The translations under genes and the position numbers were made by a program. A stretch of DNA of 64,000 nucleotides from Orbaceae bacterium ESL0721 (GTDB lineage: Bacteria; Pseudomonadota; Gammaproteobacteria; Enterobacterales; Orbaceae). The notes beneath the pieces are model-generated. The model worked only from the letters and a program-made list of their open reading frames with translations, searched no databases and was not told the DNA's origin. Shown here in pieces: positions 39,114 to 51,540 of the stretch; positions within the stretch are counted from its first letter, which is position 1; the number at the start of each line of letters is the position of its first letter. The stretch spans positions 744,001 through 808,000 of the forward strand of contig JAQTHZ010000002.1 of NCBI GenBank assembly GCA_029433365.1, given 5' to 3'.

Positions 39114-39947
39114 ATGATTTATGATTTACATTCTCATACCACCGCATCTGATGGCGTTTTAACACCTACAGCATTAGTTAACCACGCGGCAGAAAGAGGC
39201 ATTAACTACTTAGCTATAACGGATCATGATACGATAAAAGGGGTTGCTGAAGCAGAATCTGCTATTCAAAATAGCAATCTTCCCCTCAAATTAGTAACTG
39301 GCGTCGAGATCTCAACATTATGGAATAGTTACGAGATCCATATAGTCGGTCTACAGATTGATTTAGAAAATTTCGACCTCAATAAACTACTCCTCCAACA
39401 TGAAGATAATCGCCTAAATCGTGCCTATGCAATTAGCGAAAAACTGGCCAGAGTGAGTGTCGCAGATGCCTACCAAGGGGCGAAACAGTATGCGCAAGGT
39501 GATATTGTCTCTCGTGCGCACTTTGCCCGTTTCTTAGTTGAGCAGGGGTATGTAAAAGATATAAAACGTGCATTTAAAAAATATCTAGCAAAAAGTGGTT
39601 ATGCCTATGTGGCGCCAAAATGGTGCACAATTGCCGAAGCAATTAATGTTATCCATGCAGCAGGTGGGCAAGCGGTTTTAGCGCACCCCTCTCGTTATGA
39701 TATGACGGCAACCAAACTCAATCTATTACTTACCGAGTTTAAAGAGTTAGGCGGTGATGCCATGGAGGTATCGCAAAGCAGACAGACAATGGATGATTTA
39801 CGAAATTTAGCCAAATTAGCCACTAAATATCAGCTTTTAGCTTCACAAGGTTCCGATTTTCATGGGCTTAACAGCTATTTAGATCTGGGTAAAACTACGC
39901 CACTACCTGATTCAGTGCAACCGATTTGGCATAATTGGACTTTATAG
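39114..39947 (+). CDS. rnm: 5'-3' exoribonuclease RNase AM (PHP domain, YciV/Rnm)
   Basis: 277 residues from ATG 39114 ([14 protein letters not shown]); the frame is open further upstream but without family similarity. A PHP phosphoesterase with metal ligands in DLHSHT, AITDHDT and GVEIST near residue 64, then AVLAHPSRY near 183 and the final SDFHG. E. coli Rnm trims 5' ends of rRNAs and degrades short RNAs. yciO follows after 332 bp and rluB after that, the Enterobacterales order. Confidence 0.9.
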   Translation: MIYDLHSHTTASDGVLTPTALVNHAAERGINYLAITDHDTIKGVAEAESAIQNSNLPLKLVTGVEISTLWNSYEIHIVGLQIDLENFDLNKLLLQHEDNRLNRAYAISEKLARVSVADAYQGAKQYAQGDIVSRAHFARFLVEQGYVKDIKRAFKKYLAKSGYAYVAPKWCTIAEAINVIHAAGGQAVLAHPSRYDMTATKLNLLLTEFKELGGDAMEVSQSRQTMDDLRNLAKLATKYQLLASQGSDFHGLNSYLDLGKTTPLPDSVQPIWHNWTL

Positions 39948-40279
39948 ATCAATTTGATTATGTATAATTAAAAGAATCAATGAATTATGTCACTGCTATA
40001 ATGTTTTAGTGCTAATAGCGGTATATATCATCAGCATCTATCAGCAGGAAAAGTAGTAATAATAGTAGTAATCATGGTAGTTATCATAAGCGTACATTAG
40101 TTGGTAAGTTGTCATTTTTAATTGATAATCATTAACTTATCATCTTTAATTTATTACAATTAATTTATTAAAGTTAATTTTTTAATGTTATATTTTTAAT
40201 ATTAAATAGTTAATATTAAATTGTTTATATTAAATAAAATAGCCCGATAAGATCGGTATGAAGTAGAAGAAGAGAGATT
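39948..40279. other. AT-rich spacer between rnm and yciO
   Basis: 332 bp with degenerate short repeats (TTAATATTAAAT-like) and no coding frame. No clear terminator. Confidence 0.5.
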
Positions 40280-40906
40280 ATGCCTCAAATTTTTTTGATT
40301 CACCCTGACAATCCCCAAAAGCGGTTACTCAATCAAGTTGTTGAAATTATTAATGATGGTGGCGTTATTGCTTTTCCAACAGATTCTGGCTATGCACTTG
40401 GCTGCCTTTTAGGTAATAAAAGCGGTGTTGATCGCATCTGCCAGATTCGTAATCTCCCTAAACAGCACAATTTTACTTTAATGTGTCAAAATATCTCTGA
40501 ACTATCGACCTACACCTATCTTGATAATGGTCTATTTCGGTTAATAAAAAACAGCACACCAGGACAGTATGTCTTTATATTACCTGCCAATAAAGGGGTG
40601 CCTAAACAGCTAATGAATGAGAAACGTAAAACGATTGGTTTACGTATTCCTGATAGTAAAATTGATTTGGCCTTGCTCGATGTTTTAGGGTTGCCCCTAA
40701 TAACAACAACCCTAATCTTACCTGGTGATGATGTTGCGCAGTCTGATCCCAACGAAATTAATGATAAGATTGGTCACCAGTTAGATGCGATAATTGATGG
40801 GGGCGTAATTGGTGAACAGCCAACAACGGTGATCGATTTAACCGCAAATTACCCAGAAATAGTACGAGAAGGTAGTGGTGATACAGCACCATTTACCGCA
40901 ACTTAA
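40280..40906 (+). CDS. yciO: YciO, Sua5/YrdC-domain protein
   Basis: 208 residues of the Sua5/TsaC/YrdC family, paralogue of the enzyme making threonylcarbamoyl-AMP; the role of YciO itself is less clear. Conserved: GGVIAFPTDSGYALGC near residue 28, NFTLMCQ, STPGQYVFILPA near 92 and TIGLRIPDS near 120. The C-terminus has TVIDLT and REGSGDTAPF. Intact. Lies between rnm and rluB. Confidence 0.9.
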   Translation: MPQIFLIHPDNPQKRLLNQVVEIINDGGVIAFPTDSGYALGCLLGNKSGVDRICQIRNLPKQHNFTLMCQNISELSTYTYLDNGLFRLIKNSTPGQYVFILPANKGVPKQLMNEKRKTIGLRIPDSKIDLALLDVLGLPLITTTLILPGDDVAQSDPNEINDKIGHQLDAIIDGGVIGEQPTTVIDLTANYPEIVREGSGDTAPFTAT

Positions 40907-40929
40907 TTCTTTATAATGACTTAAACCTT

Positions 40930-41000
40930 GTTTAGTTTAAGCATAATTTAGTTTAAATATAGTTTAGTTAAAGCATAGTTTAGTTTAAACATATAGCAGA
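40930..41000 (+). repeat. Imperfect ~16-bp tandem repeats before rluB
   Basis: About four units like GTTTAGTTTAAGCATA, diverged from one another. Intergenic. Confidence 0.75.
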
Positions 41001-41152
41001 TGAAAAATAGTGCAGTTGAAAAACAGTTCAGTTGAAGCTTTGTAGAGTTTAAGCTTAACGATTTAATAGTCTATCGATCTAACATCTATTGTGCTAATAG
41101 AGTATCGATTTAATAGTAGTGTGATACCTGAGAAGGTAACAGTGAGGATATA

Positions 41153-42224
41153 ATGAAAAGTTCCAAGTTTAGTAAAAGAGATAGTGCCAAGCCGAAATTT
41201 ACCTCGACAGCTCCCCAAAAATCAGCAAATGGATCAAACCGCCGCAAAAAGATGTTGGTAGTGAAAATCTCACCAAAAACCTTTTACCAATAACCGATTA
41301 AAAACCTCAGAAAAAAATGATATCAAACCTAAACCGGTTACTGGAGTTAAAAAGGGTAGTGTGAATGATGGAAGTGAAAAGTTACAGAAAGTGTTAGCCA
41401 ACTTAGGACATGGATCAAGGCGTGAAATTGAGTCGATGATAACTGCAAGGCGCATTAGTATTGATGGTAAAATTGCCACGTTAGGTGATCGTGTTGATGT
41501 CAATAATAGCCCTAAAATTCGAATTGATGGTCACCTTGTCCAAATTCGTCCAAAAGAGCGCGAAGTGTGTCGTGTTCTTGCCTACTATAAGCCAGAGGGT
41601 GAGATCTGCTCACGCAGTGATCCGGAAGGGCGCGCAACCGTCTTTACCCGCCTACCACGTCTACAAAATGCCCGTTGGATCAATATTGGTCGATTAGATA
41701 TTAACACTTCAGGTCTGCTGCTATTTACGACCGATGGTGAGTTAGCCAACCGTTTAATGCATCCCCGTCATGAGATAGAGCGTGAATATGCGGTGCGGGT
41801 ATTTGCTAAAGGGGGGCAAGTGAGTGATGAACAGCTTTGGCAGTTAACCCACGGCGTGCAACTTGAAGATGGACCTGCGGCTTTTAAATCAATCTCTGCT
41901 CAAGGGGGGGAGGGGTTAAATCAGTGGTTTAATGTCACAATTACAGAGGGTCGTAATCGTGAAGTGCGTAGAATGTGGGAGGCGGTCGATATTCAGGTGA
42001 GCAGGCTACTACGTATCCGTTATGGCAATATTTTGCTTCCAAAGAGCTTAGCACGAGGCAAATGGATGGAGCTTGATATTGAATCTGTCAACTACCTTCG
42101 TGATCAAGTAGGACTGAAGCCGGAAGTAAAAAGCTTTGTGTCAGTAACCAAAGATAAACGTGCCGTAAGCCTAAAACCAACCAAACCAGCTTATCAACCT
42201 AAAAACGGAGTAGGCGGTAAATAG
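41153..42224 (+). pseudogene. rluB: 23S rRNA pseudouridine synthase RluB, N-terminal frameshift
   Basis: Makes pseudouridine 2605 in 23S rRNA. ATG 41153, with GTGAGGA upstream, starts a basic low-complexity tail that stops after about 43 codons. The catalytic part is in another frame, complete from about GTG 41361: S4 domain ([17 protein letters not shown]), then [17 protein letters not shown] with the catalytic aspartate, and [14 protein letters not shown]. The basic C-terminal tail is shorter than in E. coli. At least one base is missing between 41230 and 41300, within A/C-rich runs. The enzyme domain itself is undamaged. Confidence 0.85.
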
Positions 42225-42369
42225 GAGAGAGTAGCCGGTAAATTTTACCTAGCTAGCCATCTTACAACTAGATCTTTTATCTACACAATTTTACTCTTTT
42301 TTACATTAGCAAAACTGTGTAGATAAATCTATCAACTTAAAATAGGTAACTTGAAAGAGAGAAGGTCAA

Positions 42370-43384
42370 CTAAGCTAAACCTAACGCTTTTCTACCATTA
42401 ATCGTTGCAACGTTAATAATATTATCTAAATCAGTGTATCGGCAACCAGTTACCAACAATTTTAACTCCTCCCACATATTACCGGTCGAAAATGGCAACA
42501 TATAGTCACTAATATTATCGGTACCAATTGCAACTGGAATGCCTGCCGCAGCTAGTTCATCCACTGGTGTTAGCGAATTGCGGGTTGGGCCTTGCTCTTC
42601 ACGGCGCGGGCTGTCGATCCAAGCAAATGGGCAAGCTATCACCATCATTTGCGCTTCACGCATCTTTTTATATAACTTTTGACGATACTCTAAACTATGA
42701 GCAGTGATAGAGATGCTATGAATAGCCACAACTTTGCCATGCATACCGTGCTCTAACGTTTTGTCGGTGACCTGTTCGGTCTCAATCTCATCTGGCGAAT
42801 TGAACTGATCGACATGGACATGCACCATTTTGCCCAACCTTTTACCCGTATCCATTAACACGTCAAGATGTTTAAGCCCCATTCCCTCACCATGATCACG
42901 CTCATCACGCCTTGGTAAGCCGCCTAGAATATCTACCAAATCAGCCCCTTTATCAAACCAGTAACGCGCCTCTTTATCAATAACCCCTTTTAGAGTCTGA
43001 TTGATCAGTTTGATCGTAATATCTTTTTATATGCCTCTCTCGCTTTAAGCGCACCACGTATAGCACGCTCCTCTGCTATAGGATCAATATCAACAAATGA
43101 CCCTGCTGCTGTTACACCTTGCTCAATCATTCTTTCAACAGCCATACTAAAATGGCGATAGTAATCATCCTCACTCATCGATGATTTTAATCTATCTAAG
43201 GTATCCCACTTCTCAATTAATGTCTGTTTCTGGTAGATATCAAAACTGTCAGTGGTGATGGTAAAGGCGCGGTCAGCATGCATATGTGCATTGATCCAAC
43301 CGCCATTTTCGCGGATCTTTTTATTAAAAAAGCTTTCAAGCTCTGATCGCGACTGGTTAATAGCAAGGTTTTGTTATCAGACAT
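42370..43384 (-). pseudogene. Amidohydrolase (cytosine deaminase-like), two frameshifts
   Basis: Metal-dependent amidohydrolase of the CodA-like group. In order: NAHMHADRAFT with the first metal histidines, an insert of helices, HVHVDQFNSPDE, AIHSISITAHS, and IGTDNISDYMLPFSTGN near the end. The start is ATG 43384. The first frame is lost within about 15 codons (A-run one short), and again near 43007 (A-run one short) between EAYKK and ITIKLINQT. About 338 residues when restored. Substrate unknown. It is downstream of argS behind a terminator. Confidence 0.75.
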
Positions 43385-43443
43385 AGTAGGGGTTCCTCGG
43401 ATCGTTTATTGTATTAATTACGTTAAAATATCGAATTTGAGAC

Positions 43444-43472
43444 AAAAAAAAAAATCCCCCAAAAAGGAGGAT
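43444..43472 (-). terminator. Intrinsic terminator between argS and the amidohydrolase gene
   Basis: On the minus strand ATCCTCC pairs with GGGGGAT (one T-G pair) around a T5 loop and is followed by about ten T. Confidence 0.75.
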
Positions 43473-43925
43473 AAAAAGCTAATCAGAAGATCAAGATAGA
43501 GATTTACCGATTTGCTGTAGTACGTCATATTTGCTCTCTTAACCTATTTAATCATTTAATTAAACACCTTATTCATACATCTCTATCACAAGAGTCATTA
43601 AAAAACAGTAAGTAAGATGTTGTATGCAAAAATAACTCTACACATTTTAATAAAAAAACGGTCAAGATCAAGTAGTATAAAGCTAAAAAATGGTAATTAA
43701 ATGAAATAGTTAAAGTATTATTTTCTAGATTAATTAATCAAAATTGTTCAGTTTACCAATTAAATTGACTGTTCAATCCAATTATTAAATATAACTACTT
43801 GTTTAATATTATTAATTACCAATCAAAAAAAAAGAGATTATCCAAAAATATAACTCAAATTGATTCTTAATATAACTCTTCTTTATCAACTATTTCATTT
43901 TTACTAACTGGTTCACTTTTGCTGA
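43473..43925. other. AT-rich spacer downstream of argS
   Basis: About 450 bp with no coding frame or recognisable RNA. Confidence 0.5.
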
Positions 43926-45651
43926 CTACATCTTTTCAACTGTTTTAATACCTAACATATCTAAACCCGTTTTTAAGGTTTTTGCTGTTAGAGCAGCCAG
44001 TTTTAAACGGCTCATTTTTACTGCTTCACTCTCTACGTTTAAGATTGGGCAATGTTCATAGAAGCTTGAGAATAGCGTAGCGATATCATATAGATAAGCA
44101 CAAAGTAGATGTGGCATTCCTTCGTTTGCAACCGCGGCAACTGTCTCATCAAATTGAATGAGTCTTGCAGCTAATGCACGCTCTTTATCATCATCTAATA
44201 AAATTTTACCTGTCAGTTGAGAGGCAGTGAGATCCGCCTTTTTAAAGATTGAGAGTACGCGCGTATAGGCATATTGCAGGTAAGGTGCGGTATTACCCTC
44301 AAAAGAGAGCATATTGTCCCAGTCAAAGACATAATCGGTGGTTCGTTTTTTCGAGAGATCGGCATATTTGACCGATCCAATCGCCACAGCTTCAACTACC
44401 TCTTTTAGCTCATCGCCAGTTAACTGTGGATTTTTACTCTGAATTAAAGCAGTTGCACGCTGCATTGCCTCATCTAACAGATCATTAAGTTTAATGGTAT
44501 CGCCGGAACGGGTCTTAAAAGGTCTGCCATCTTTACCTAACATCATTCCAAACATATGGTGTTCGAGTTTAAGAGATTCAGGAATATAATCCGCTTTACG
44601 CGCAATCATCCAAACCTGCTCTAAATGTTGATGCTGCCGAGAGTCGATATAGTAGAGGATACGGTCAGCATGCAGATTTTCGTAACGATATTTAAGGCAG
44701 GCGATATCAGTTGTAGTATAGAGGTAGCCACCATCACTTTTCTGGATGATAACGCCTATCGGTTCACCCTCTTTATTCATAAACTCATCTAAAAAAGACC
44801 ACCGTTGCGCCGTTACTTTCAACCGCTAACCCTCTCTGTTTTAGATCAGCAACAATGACCGGTAACATACTGTTATAGATGCTTTCACCCATGGTGTCAG
44901 CAAGCGAGAGAGTGACATTTAACCGTTTATAGGTGGCAATATTTTGTGACATGGTAATATCAACCAGTTTACGCCACATAGTGAGGCAATACTCATCACC
45001 GCCTTGTAGTTTAACCACATAGTTACGCGCTTTTTCGGCAAACTCGGCATCTTCATCATACATTTTTTAGCTTGGCGGTAGAAGGACTCTAAATCGGAGA
45101 GCGCCATATCATTTGCATGCTCATTTTGCATCTTCTCTAAATAGGCAATAAGCATACCAAACTGGGTACCCCAGTCACCAACATGGTTGGCTCGAATTAC
45201 ATTATGCCCTAAAAAGCTCAGTACTCTGACCGATGAATCACCAATAATGGTCGAACGAAGGTGACCGACATGCATCTCTTTTGCAACATTCGGGGCTGAG
45301 TAATCAACAACCACTGTTTGAGGTACTTCTGGTAAGGTGATATTAAGTTTATCATTCTGTAATGCCAGCTCATTTTGTGCGGCAATCCAACTGTTATTTA
45401 GGAATATATTGATAAAACCAGGACCTGCAATCTCAACTTTTTCGATTACATCGCCAAGATCCAACTGCGCTATCACTTTTTCTGCCAATTGACGGGGTGG
45501 GAGACCTAACTTTTCGCAGCAGCCATAATACCGTTAGCTTGGTAATCGCCAAATTGCACTTTGGCGGATGGTTTTACTAATGCATCTGCATTGCTACCTA
45601 CAGCCACCATTGCTTGAGAAATTTTTGAGATAAAAGTTGTTGAATATTCAC
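43926..45651 (-). pseudogene. argS: Arginyl-tRNA synthetase with four frame breaks
   Basis: Class I synthetase charging tRNA-Arg; normally essential and single-copy. Full-length similarity to E. coli ArgS (577 residues): NIQQLLS start, [33 protein letters not shown] holding the HVGH signature, [36 protein letters not shown] and the [19 protein letters not shown] end. Frames change near 45628 (A short), 45513 (A short), 45062 (A short) and 44800 (one T too many), all at A or T runs. Probable start GTG 45649-45651. No second argS is in the window. Because the sequence is otherwise well conserved, sequencing error is the first explanation. Confidence 0.88.
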
Positions 45652-45817
45652 ATTAAACCTAGTTGAAAAAATTGAAAAATGGGAGACAAAATAGTGTCTA
45701 TCATACCGTTAAAGCAGCCATTTGTCACTTCCGAGTTGCTGCCTAATAGTGATGATTGTTAACGATACTAATTAAGCATGAGGCATATCTTTTATGTCCA
45801 ACATAGTACCATCAGAT

Positions 45818-46803
45818 CTATTTCCTAGCAGTAAATAGCGCTCTAAGCGGTGCAGGGTAGCCTTCGACAGTTTTTGTTGGATCATCGGGATTTAGGAAAT
45901 CCGCCAGCGACTGTTCCGACGACCATGCTGTGGTACGCTGTTCATCATTAGTGGTTGGAGAGATGTCGACCATTTTCACCTCTTTTTAAATCCACACCTC
46001 TCTAACCAACTAATCATAGTTGGCACTGACGGAATAAAGTAGACATTTCGCATCTGCGCATAGCGATCTTGCGGCAATAACGCTTGATGCAGATCACCCT
46101 CAATAACTAAGGTCTCTAAAACCAGTTGACCGCCAGAAACCAGCTGATCCTTTAGTTGATAAAGGTGATCAAGTGGCGATCTTCGATGGTAGAGCACCCC
46201 CATCGAAAAGACGACATCAAAAGCATTTAATTTAGGCAGCGCTTCAATTCCCAATGGTAAAAGATGCGCCCTCTGATCACCTCCAAGCAGTTTACGCACC
46301 ATCTCAAATTGGCATAAAAAGAGCGCCATCGGATCGATACCAACCGCTAAGCGCGCGCCAGCACCCACCATACGCCAGAGGTGATAACCGCTATTACAGC
46401 CAACATCTAAAACCGTTTTACCATACAAATCATCAATATAGGGCAGAAGTCGCTGCCATTTGAGATCAGAACGCCATTCGGAATCGATAACAACACCATG
46501 CAGATCAAAAGGGCCTTTGCGCCAAGGGATTAGATTTTTTAGCAGCTTCTCAATTCGCTGCTGTGCGCCAACCGATATCGGCGTCTCTGTTTTTACTGTG
46601 ACGCCATTTGTGAGATCAACCTCGATTGGCTGATTGATCTCTGGCAGGTGCGCAATGCTATTAACCCAGTGGTTAAAACGGCTATCCAGATTCTGTTTTT
46701 TCCAGTTAGCTAGCTGAGTTGGCAAAATCTCTAGCCAACTGCTTAGATCATTAGTTGGGCGTTTTTGGGCGATTAACTTATAAAAATTGCCAAAATCTAT
46801 CAT
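45818..46803 (-). pseudogene. cmoB: tRNA U34 carboxymethyltransferase CmoB, C-terminal frameshift
   Basis: Transfers the carboxymethyl group of carboxy-S-adenosylmethionine to 5-hydroxyuridine 34 of tRNA. N-terminal part [35 protein letters not shown]-type motif [14 protein letters not shown] near residue 129, [14 protein letters not shown] near 200. The frame stops after CGFKKR at 45976; one A short in the preceding A-run. The proper end ([20 protein letters not shown], then the EGYPAP motif) runs on to 45818. Restored length about 328 (E. coli 323). cmoA lies 88 bp upstream on the same strand. Confidence 0.88.
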
Positions 46804-46891
46804 CTATATTTTCTCTTAAAAATTCTTTATAAACATCGTTTTATAAACATCGTTTTATAAACAGCTCTCTAGAATCTGTTTTTATAAACAG

Positions 46892-47634
<743 letters not shown>

Positions 47635-47860
47635 ATTTTTAATAATGACTATTTTTAACAGTGGAATTTATGAAAAAATTTAATAACCTAATCTGCAATT
47701 ATTGATCGGATTATTGATAAAATATTGTAGTTCAACGTTATTAACATTTTACTTCGAATTTAATGCGTTTTAACAACGTTAGCTGTCTATATCATCAGCT
47801 TTAAAAACGACTAAATTCTGTTATGATACCACCTTTTAACCTCTTTTTAATAGGATAATC

Positions 47861-48309
47861 ATGTTAGAAACTTATCTATTTTTTGCTGTCGTTCTTTTAT
47901 TTATAGTCACTATTGTATTTCCTTATTATTTAGGAAAAAGACTACAATTCTGGTTTCAATTTCACCTAACTATTTTGCTAATAGTCTTTATTGGTTTGCG
48001 CTCTATTTTTCAGCATTTTCACAAATTATTGTTTTAAAACTCCACAGATTAATAAACATATACATTTACTTTATAGGTTATAAAATTTTTGGACTATTTT
48101 TCTGTTTTACGCTAATTCTAATGATTTTTGATCTTATCTATATTTTGTCTAATAAACGGTTTAAACCAAATAGAACAACCCAAATAGCTTATATCATAAG
48201 TTCATTATTTTTTTACCTTTTCATCTATGAACTCCTGATTTCTGCCATGATGTTTTTTCCACAAATTGCATTTCTGATTTTTCCAATCGCTCAAATATTA
48301 GGTCTGTAA
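47861..48309 (+). pseudogene. Duplicated membrane domain of the metallophosphoesterase, first remnant
   Basis: ATG 47861 (AGGA before it) opens a 58-residue frame with two hydrophobic segments and GKRLQFWFQFHLT, matching KRWQFWFKFQLT of the gene at 48921. It stops at 48037. Similarity continues in another frame from 48121 (LIYILSNKRFKPN against ILYLISFKKFRPN) to 48309. The phosphoesterase domain is absent. Confidence 0.65.
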
Positions 48310-48539
48310 AAATGTAAGAGTTGAATCTTAATATTTTAGGCTTGAAACGGCAATTGTTGTGTGAGCTATGTTAATCATAAGCGATTGCCTTCGTTCCAGA
48401 GTACGCTAAACTACAGTTTAAAAAAGGTTGTTAGCTATAAAAGTTAATTATTATCAATTGATTAACGGTTGGCAAAAAACGTTATTAGAATACACTTTGT
48501 TAAATAGTTAGATTCATTTAAAAAGAGGGGTATATCTAT

Positions 48540-48725
48540 TTTGGTATTTTTCTCAGTTTTGTATTTATGTTATTTATGATTTACGCTATTTGCTTTCATA
48601 TAAACGTTTTAAACTTAATCTAAAAACTATATTCGCCTATATATTTTGTTCTCTACTGTTCTTTATTTTTATCTATAATCCATATTTGGTTTATAAATTT
48701 ATAAGTATTCTTTTTTCTTGATATT
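48540..48725 (+). pseudogene. Second remnant of the same membrane domain
   Basis: An unstarted frame reads LRYLLSYKRFKLNLKTIFAY, then hydrophobic LLFFIFIYNPYL. It parallels LIYILSNKRFKPNRTTQIAY of the first remnant. No start and no catalytic part. Confidence 0.55.
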
Positions 48726-48920
48726 TTTACTGTTTAAAAATGCTAATAGCTAAAATGAAGATACGTTAATATGTATCTCTAACTTCTTGATCAGTTCTGT
48801 TAAACAAAGCTCTCTTCAACAACTGACTTTACCAAAAAATATTGATGATAAACAACTATTTTTTAGCGTCAATAATTCTGATATGATAACCATTTTCAGC
48901 AATTAGTTGATAGGTTTATC

Positions 48921-50091
48921 ATGATTTTCGTGCAAATCGCAGCGATAATTGTCAGTTTTTTAATTAGTTTATAATTACCTTATTGTTGGTAAAAGGTGGC
49001 AATTTTGGTTTAAATTTCAATTGACGGGTATCGGTTCTGTTTTTTATTGGATTACTCTATTTTTAGTAGGATTCTCATTAGTTTTATCAAGATTATTGGG
49101 TGATCTCTCCAGCTACTGGATTCCGCTTATTGGATCGATTATCTTTGGTATTTTTATCTGTGCGTTCTATATTTTAATCATATTTGATATCCTATATCTC
49201 ATCAGCTTTAAAAAATTCCGACCAAACCTCGCCAACAAAATTATCTATATTATCTGCACAGTCGCACTCTTCATCTACGGTAATGATCAAGCAATTAATC
49301 CAAAAATTGTTAAATATCAGGTGAAAATTGATAAGCCGGCAAAGCAGGAGAAGTTACGCATTGTGCAACTTACTGATATCCATATCAGTGAAATAGTGAC
49401 ACCGCAATTTATTCAACAGATGGTAGATAAAGTGAATAGACTTAATGCCGATTTAGTTGTTATCACTGGTGATACTATCGATTCTTTTACGAATAGATCC
49501 TTTTATTCTGCTTGGATTTAATAAACAGTTTCAACAGTTAAAAGCCAAATATGGTACCTATATCATTTTTGGTAACCATGAATACGCCAGTATTGATAAA
49601 CCCAATAATAGCCTTGAGAACATTGCGACAGCCTATAAAAGTGCCAATATGCATCTCCTTAAAGATGATGTTTTATATGATGATAAACTCGGTATCACCC
49701 TAATTGGACGTAATGATTATATTACTGAAAAACTTAAAACAGCGCGGGCATCGCTCGATGATCTCTTACTATTTACCGATCCTGATGCACCAATTATTTT
49801 ATTGGATCACCAACCGCAAGATCTTAATGAACCGGCCGAGAAAGGGGTAGATCTTATGATATCAGGCCATACCCATGGTGGGCAGATCTTCCCAGTAAAC
49901 TTGGTTGTTGACTATCTTTATAAAAATCCACATGGTATCTATGTCGATCCCAACCATAAATTTACCAGTATTGTGAGTTCGGCTATGGTCTTTGGGGACC
50001 GCCGATTCGATTGATGACCCGTTGTGAGATTGTTGTTATCGATCTCACTTTTGATAAACAAGCTGACACATTAAATAAGGGCGAAAATTAG
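48921..50091 (+). pseudogene. Membrane-anchored metallophosphoesterase, several frame breaks
   Basis: Calcineurin-like phosphoesterase with an N-terminal membrane domain of about four segments. The order of signatures is complete: RIVQLTDIHISEI (metal ligands), VVITGDTIDS, FGNHEYAS, LLDHQPQDL and MISGHTHGGQIFP. Frames break near 48973 (in the anchor), near 49483 (T-run one short) and near 49990 (GG for GGG); the end reads GPPIRLMTRCEIVVIDL and stops at TAG 50089. YaeI/YkuE-type enzymes of this family act on phosphorylated lipids or pyrophosphates; the substrate here is unknown. rnd starts 3 bp later, so they may be cotranscribed. Confidence 0.75.
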
Positions 50092-50094
50092 ACC

Positions 50095-51211
50095 ATGAGT
50101 TCAACTTATAGAATAATTAAAACAGATGAAGAGTTGACTAACTATTGTAGCGGTATCAAAGATCGTATTGCTATTGATACTGAATTTATCCGGATTCGCA
50201 CTTTTTATCCTAAACTTGGACTAATACAGCTTTTTGATGGCGAGAGCATCGCGCTTGTCGATCCGCTAACGATTACAGTTTGGGATCCTTTTGTGGCTCT
50301 ATTAGCTGATCACCATATCCAGAAATATCTTCATGCTTGCAGTGAGGATATTGATGTTTTTCAACACTATTTTGATCTCATTCCAACGCCTATCATTGAT
50401 AGCCAAATTTTAGCCTCATTTTTAGACAATCCACTTAGTACTGGTTATGCCACTTTAGTTAAAAATATCTTGATAAAAAAGCGAATTGGTGTTGAGCTGG
50501 ATAAAAGCGAAGTGCGTACTAATTGGCTACAGCGACCATTGACCGATAAACAGTGTGCTTATGCTATTAATGATGTGCTCTATCTCATCCCTTTAGTGGA
50601 GAGACTCAAAGCCTTGCTGCTTGATAGTGGTTGGCTTAATGCGGCCTATGAGGAGTGTGAACTTGCAGTTGATCGCAAGCGAATTGTCATCGATCCTAAT
50701 TACGCCTATCTACAGATTAAAAATGGTTGGCAGCTAAACGGTAAAGGGCTAGCGCTGCTGCAAAGATTAGCTAGTTGGCGTTATAATCTTGCCAAAAGTT
50801 GTAATATAGCCCTCAATTTTGTTCTTCAGGAGGAGCTATTATGGAAGATAGCTCGCTACAAACCCTCCTCACTAGCAGAGTTGGCAAGTTTGGGGCTAAA
50901 AGGTAAAGATATAAGACTCTACGGCGAAAAAATATTAGCACTCCTCTATGAACCTATCATCGAACTCCCCCCCCATTCAACGCATCAACATTACTCAAAG
51001 AGGCTACCCAAAATATAAAGAGACCACATTATTACTCAAAGAGGCAGCACAAATTATTTCAAAACAGTATGGAGTTAGTGTCGAGCTACTTATCTCAAGG
51101 CGCTTTATTAACCACTATGTAAGGTGGCAACAAGATAAAACAGCCCCTCTTCCTGAGATATTAACCGGCTGGCGAAAACCGTTATTTGAACCTCTGTTGT
51201 TAAACAGATAG
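50095..51211 (+). pseudogene. rnd: Ribonuclease D, frameshift in a C-run
   Basis: 3'-5' exoribonuclease that trims tRNA precursors. DEDD catalytic motifs: AIDTEFIRIRTFYPKLG near residue 27, the HACSEDIDVF segment near 82, and the Exo III region (QCAYAINDVLYLIPL) near 155; HRDC domain after residue 210. At 50967 a run of eight C is one too long; restoring seven C fuses it to the downstream frame (IQRINITQRGYPKYK onward) ending at 51211, about 372 residues (E. coli 375). The exonuclease domain is unaffected. Confidence 0.88.
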
Positions 51212-51370
51212 ATCAATTTTAAAGATAGATCTCATCTGTTTTGCAAATTTGTTTTAGGGTTATGGTTGTTTTAAGCAAAATATGGTTAGAAAATTTGGTT
51301 TTTAAAAATTGAGTTGTTTATTATTTAGTTATAACAGTTCAATTATACAAATTCAGTTATAACAATTCAG
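51212..51370. other. Spacer after rnd
   Basis: Contains an 11-base partial match to the 14-mer motif (GTTTTAGGGTT at 51251-51261) and AT-rich repeats. No gene. Confidence 0.45.
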
Positions 51371-51437
51371 TTATTAAAACTTAGTTATTAAAACTTAGTT
51401 ATTAAAACTTATTTATTAAAACTTGTTTATTAAAAAC
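51371..51437 (+). repeat. Five 14-bp tandem repeats after rnd
   Basis: Units of TTATTAAAACTTAG, the last three with small changes. Intergenic and AT-rich. Confidence 0.85.
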
Positions 51438-51440
51438 AGA

Positions 51441-51464
51441 AGAGGGCTTTTAACCAAGCCCTCT
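51441..51464. terminator. Terminator between rnd and ydgA
   Basis: A 9-bp stem (AGAGGGCTT/AAGCCCTCT) with a 6-nt loop between convergent genes. Confidence 0.8.
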
Positions 51465-51540
51465 TATCAAATAATTTATGTTTATAAACGACTAATCATC
51501 AACCAAATTATTTAAAAACTAAAAATCATCTTCCATATCG

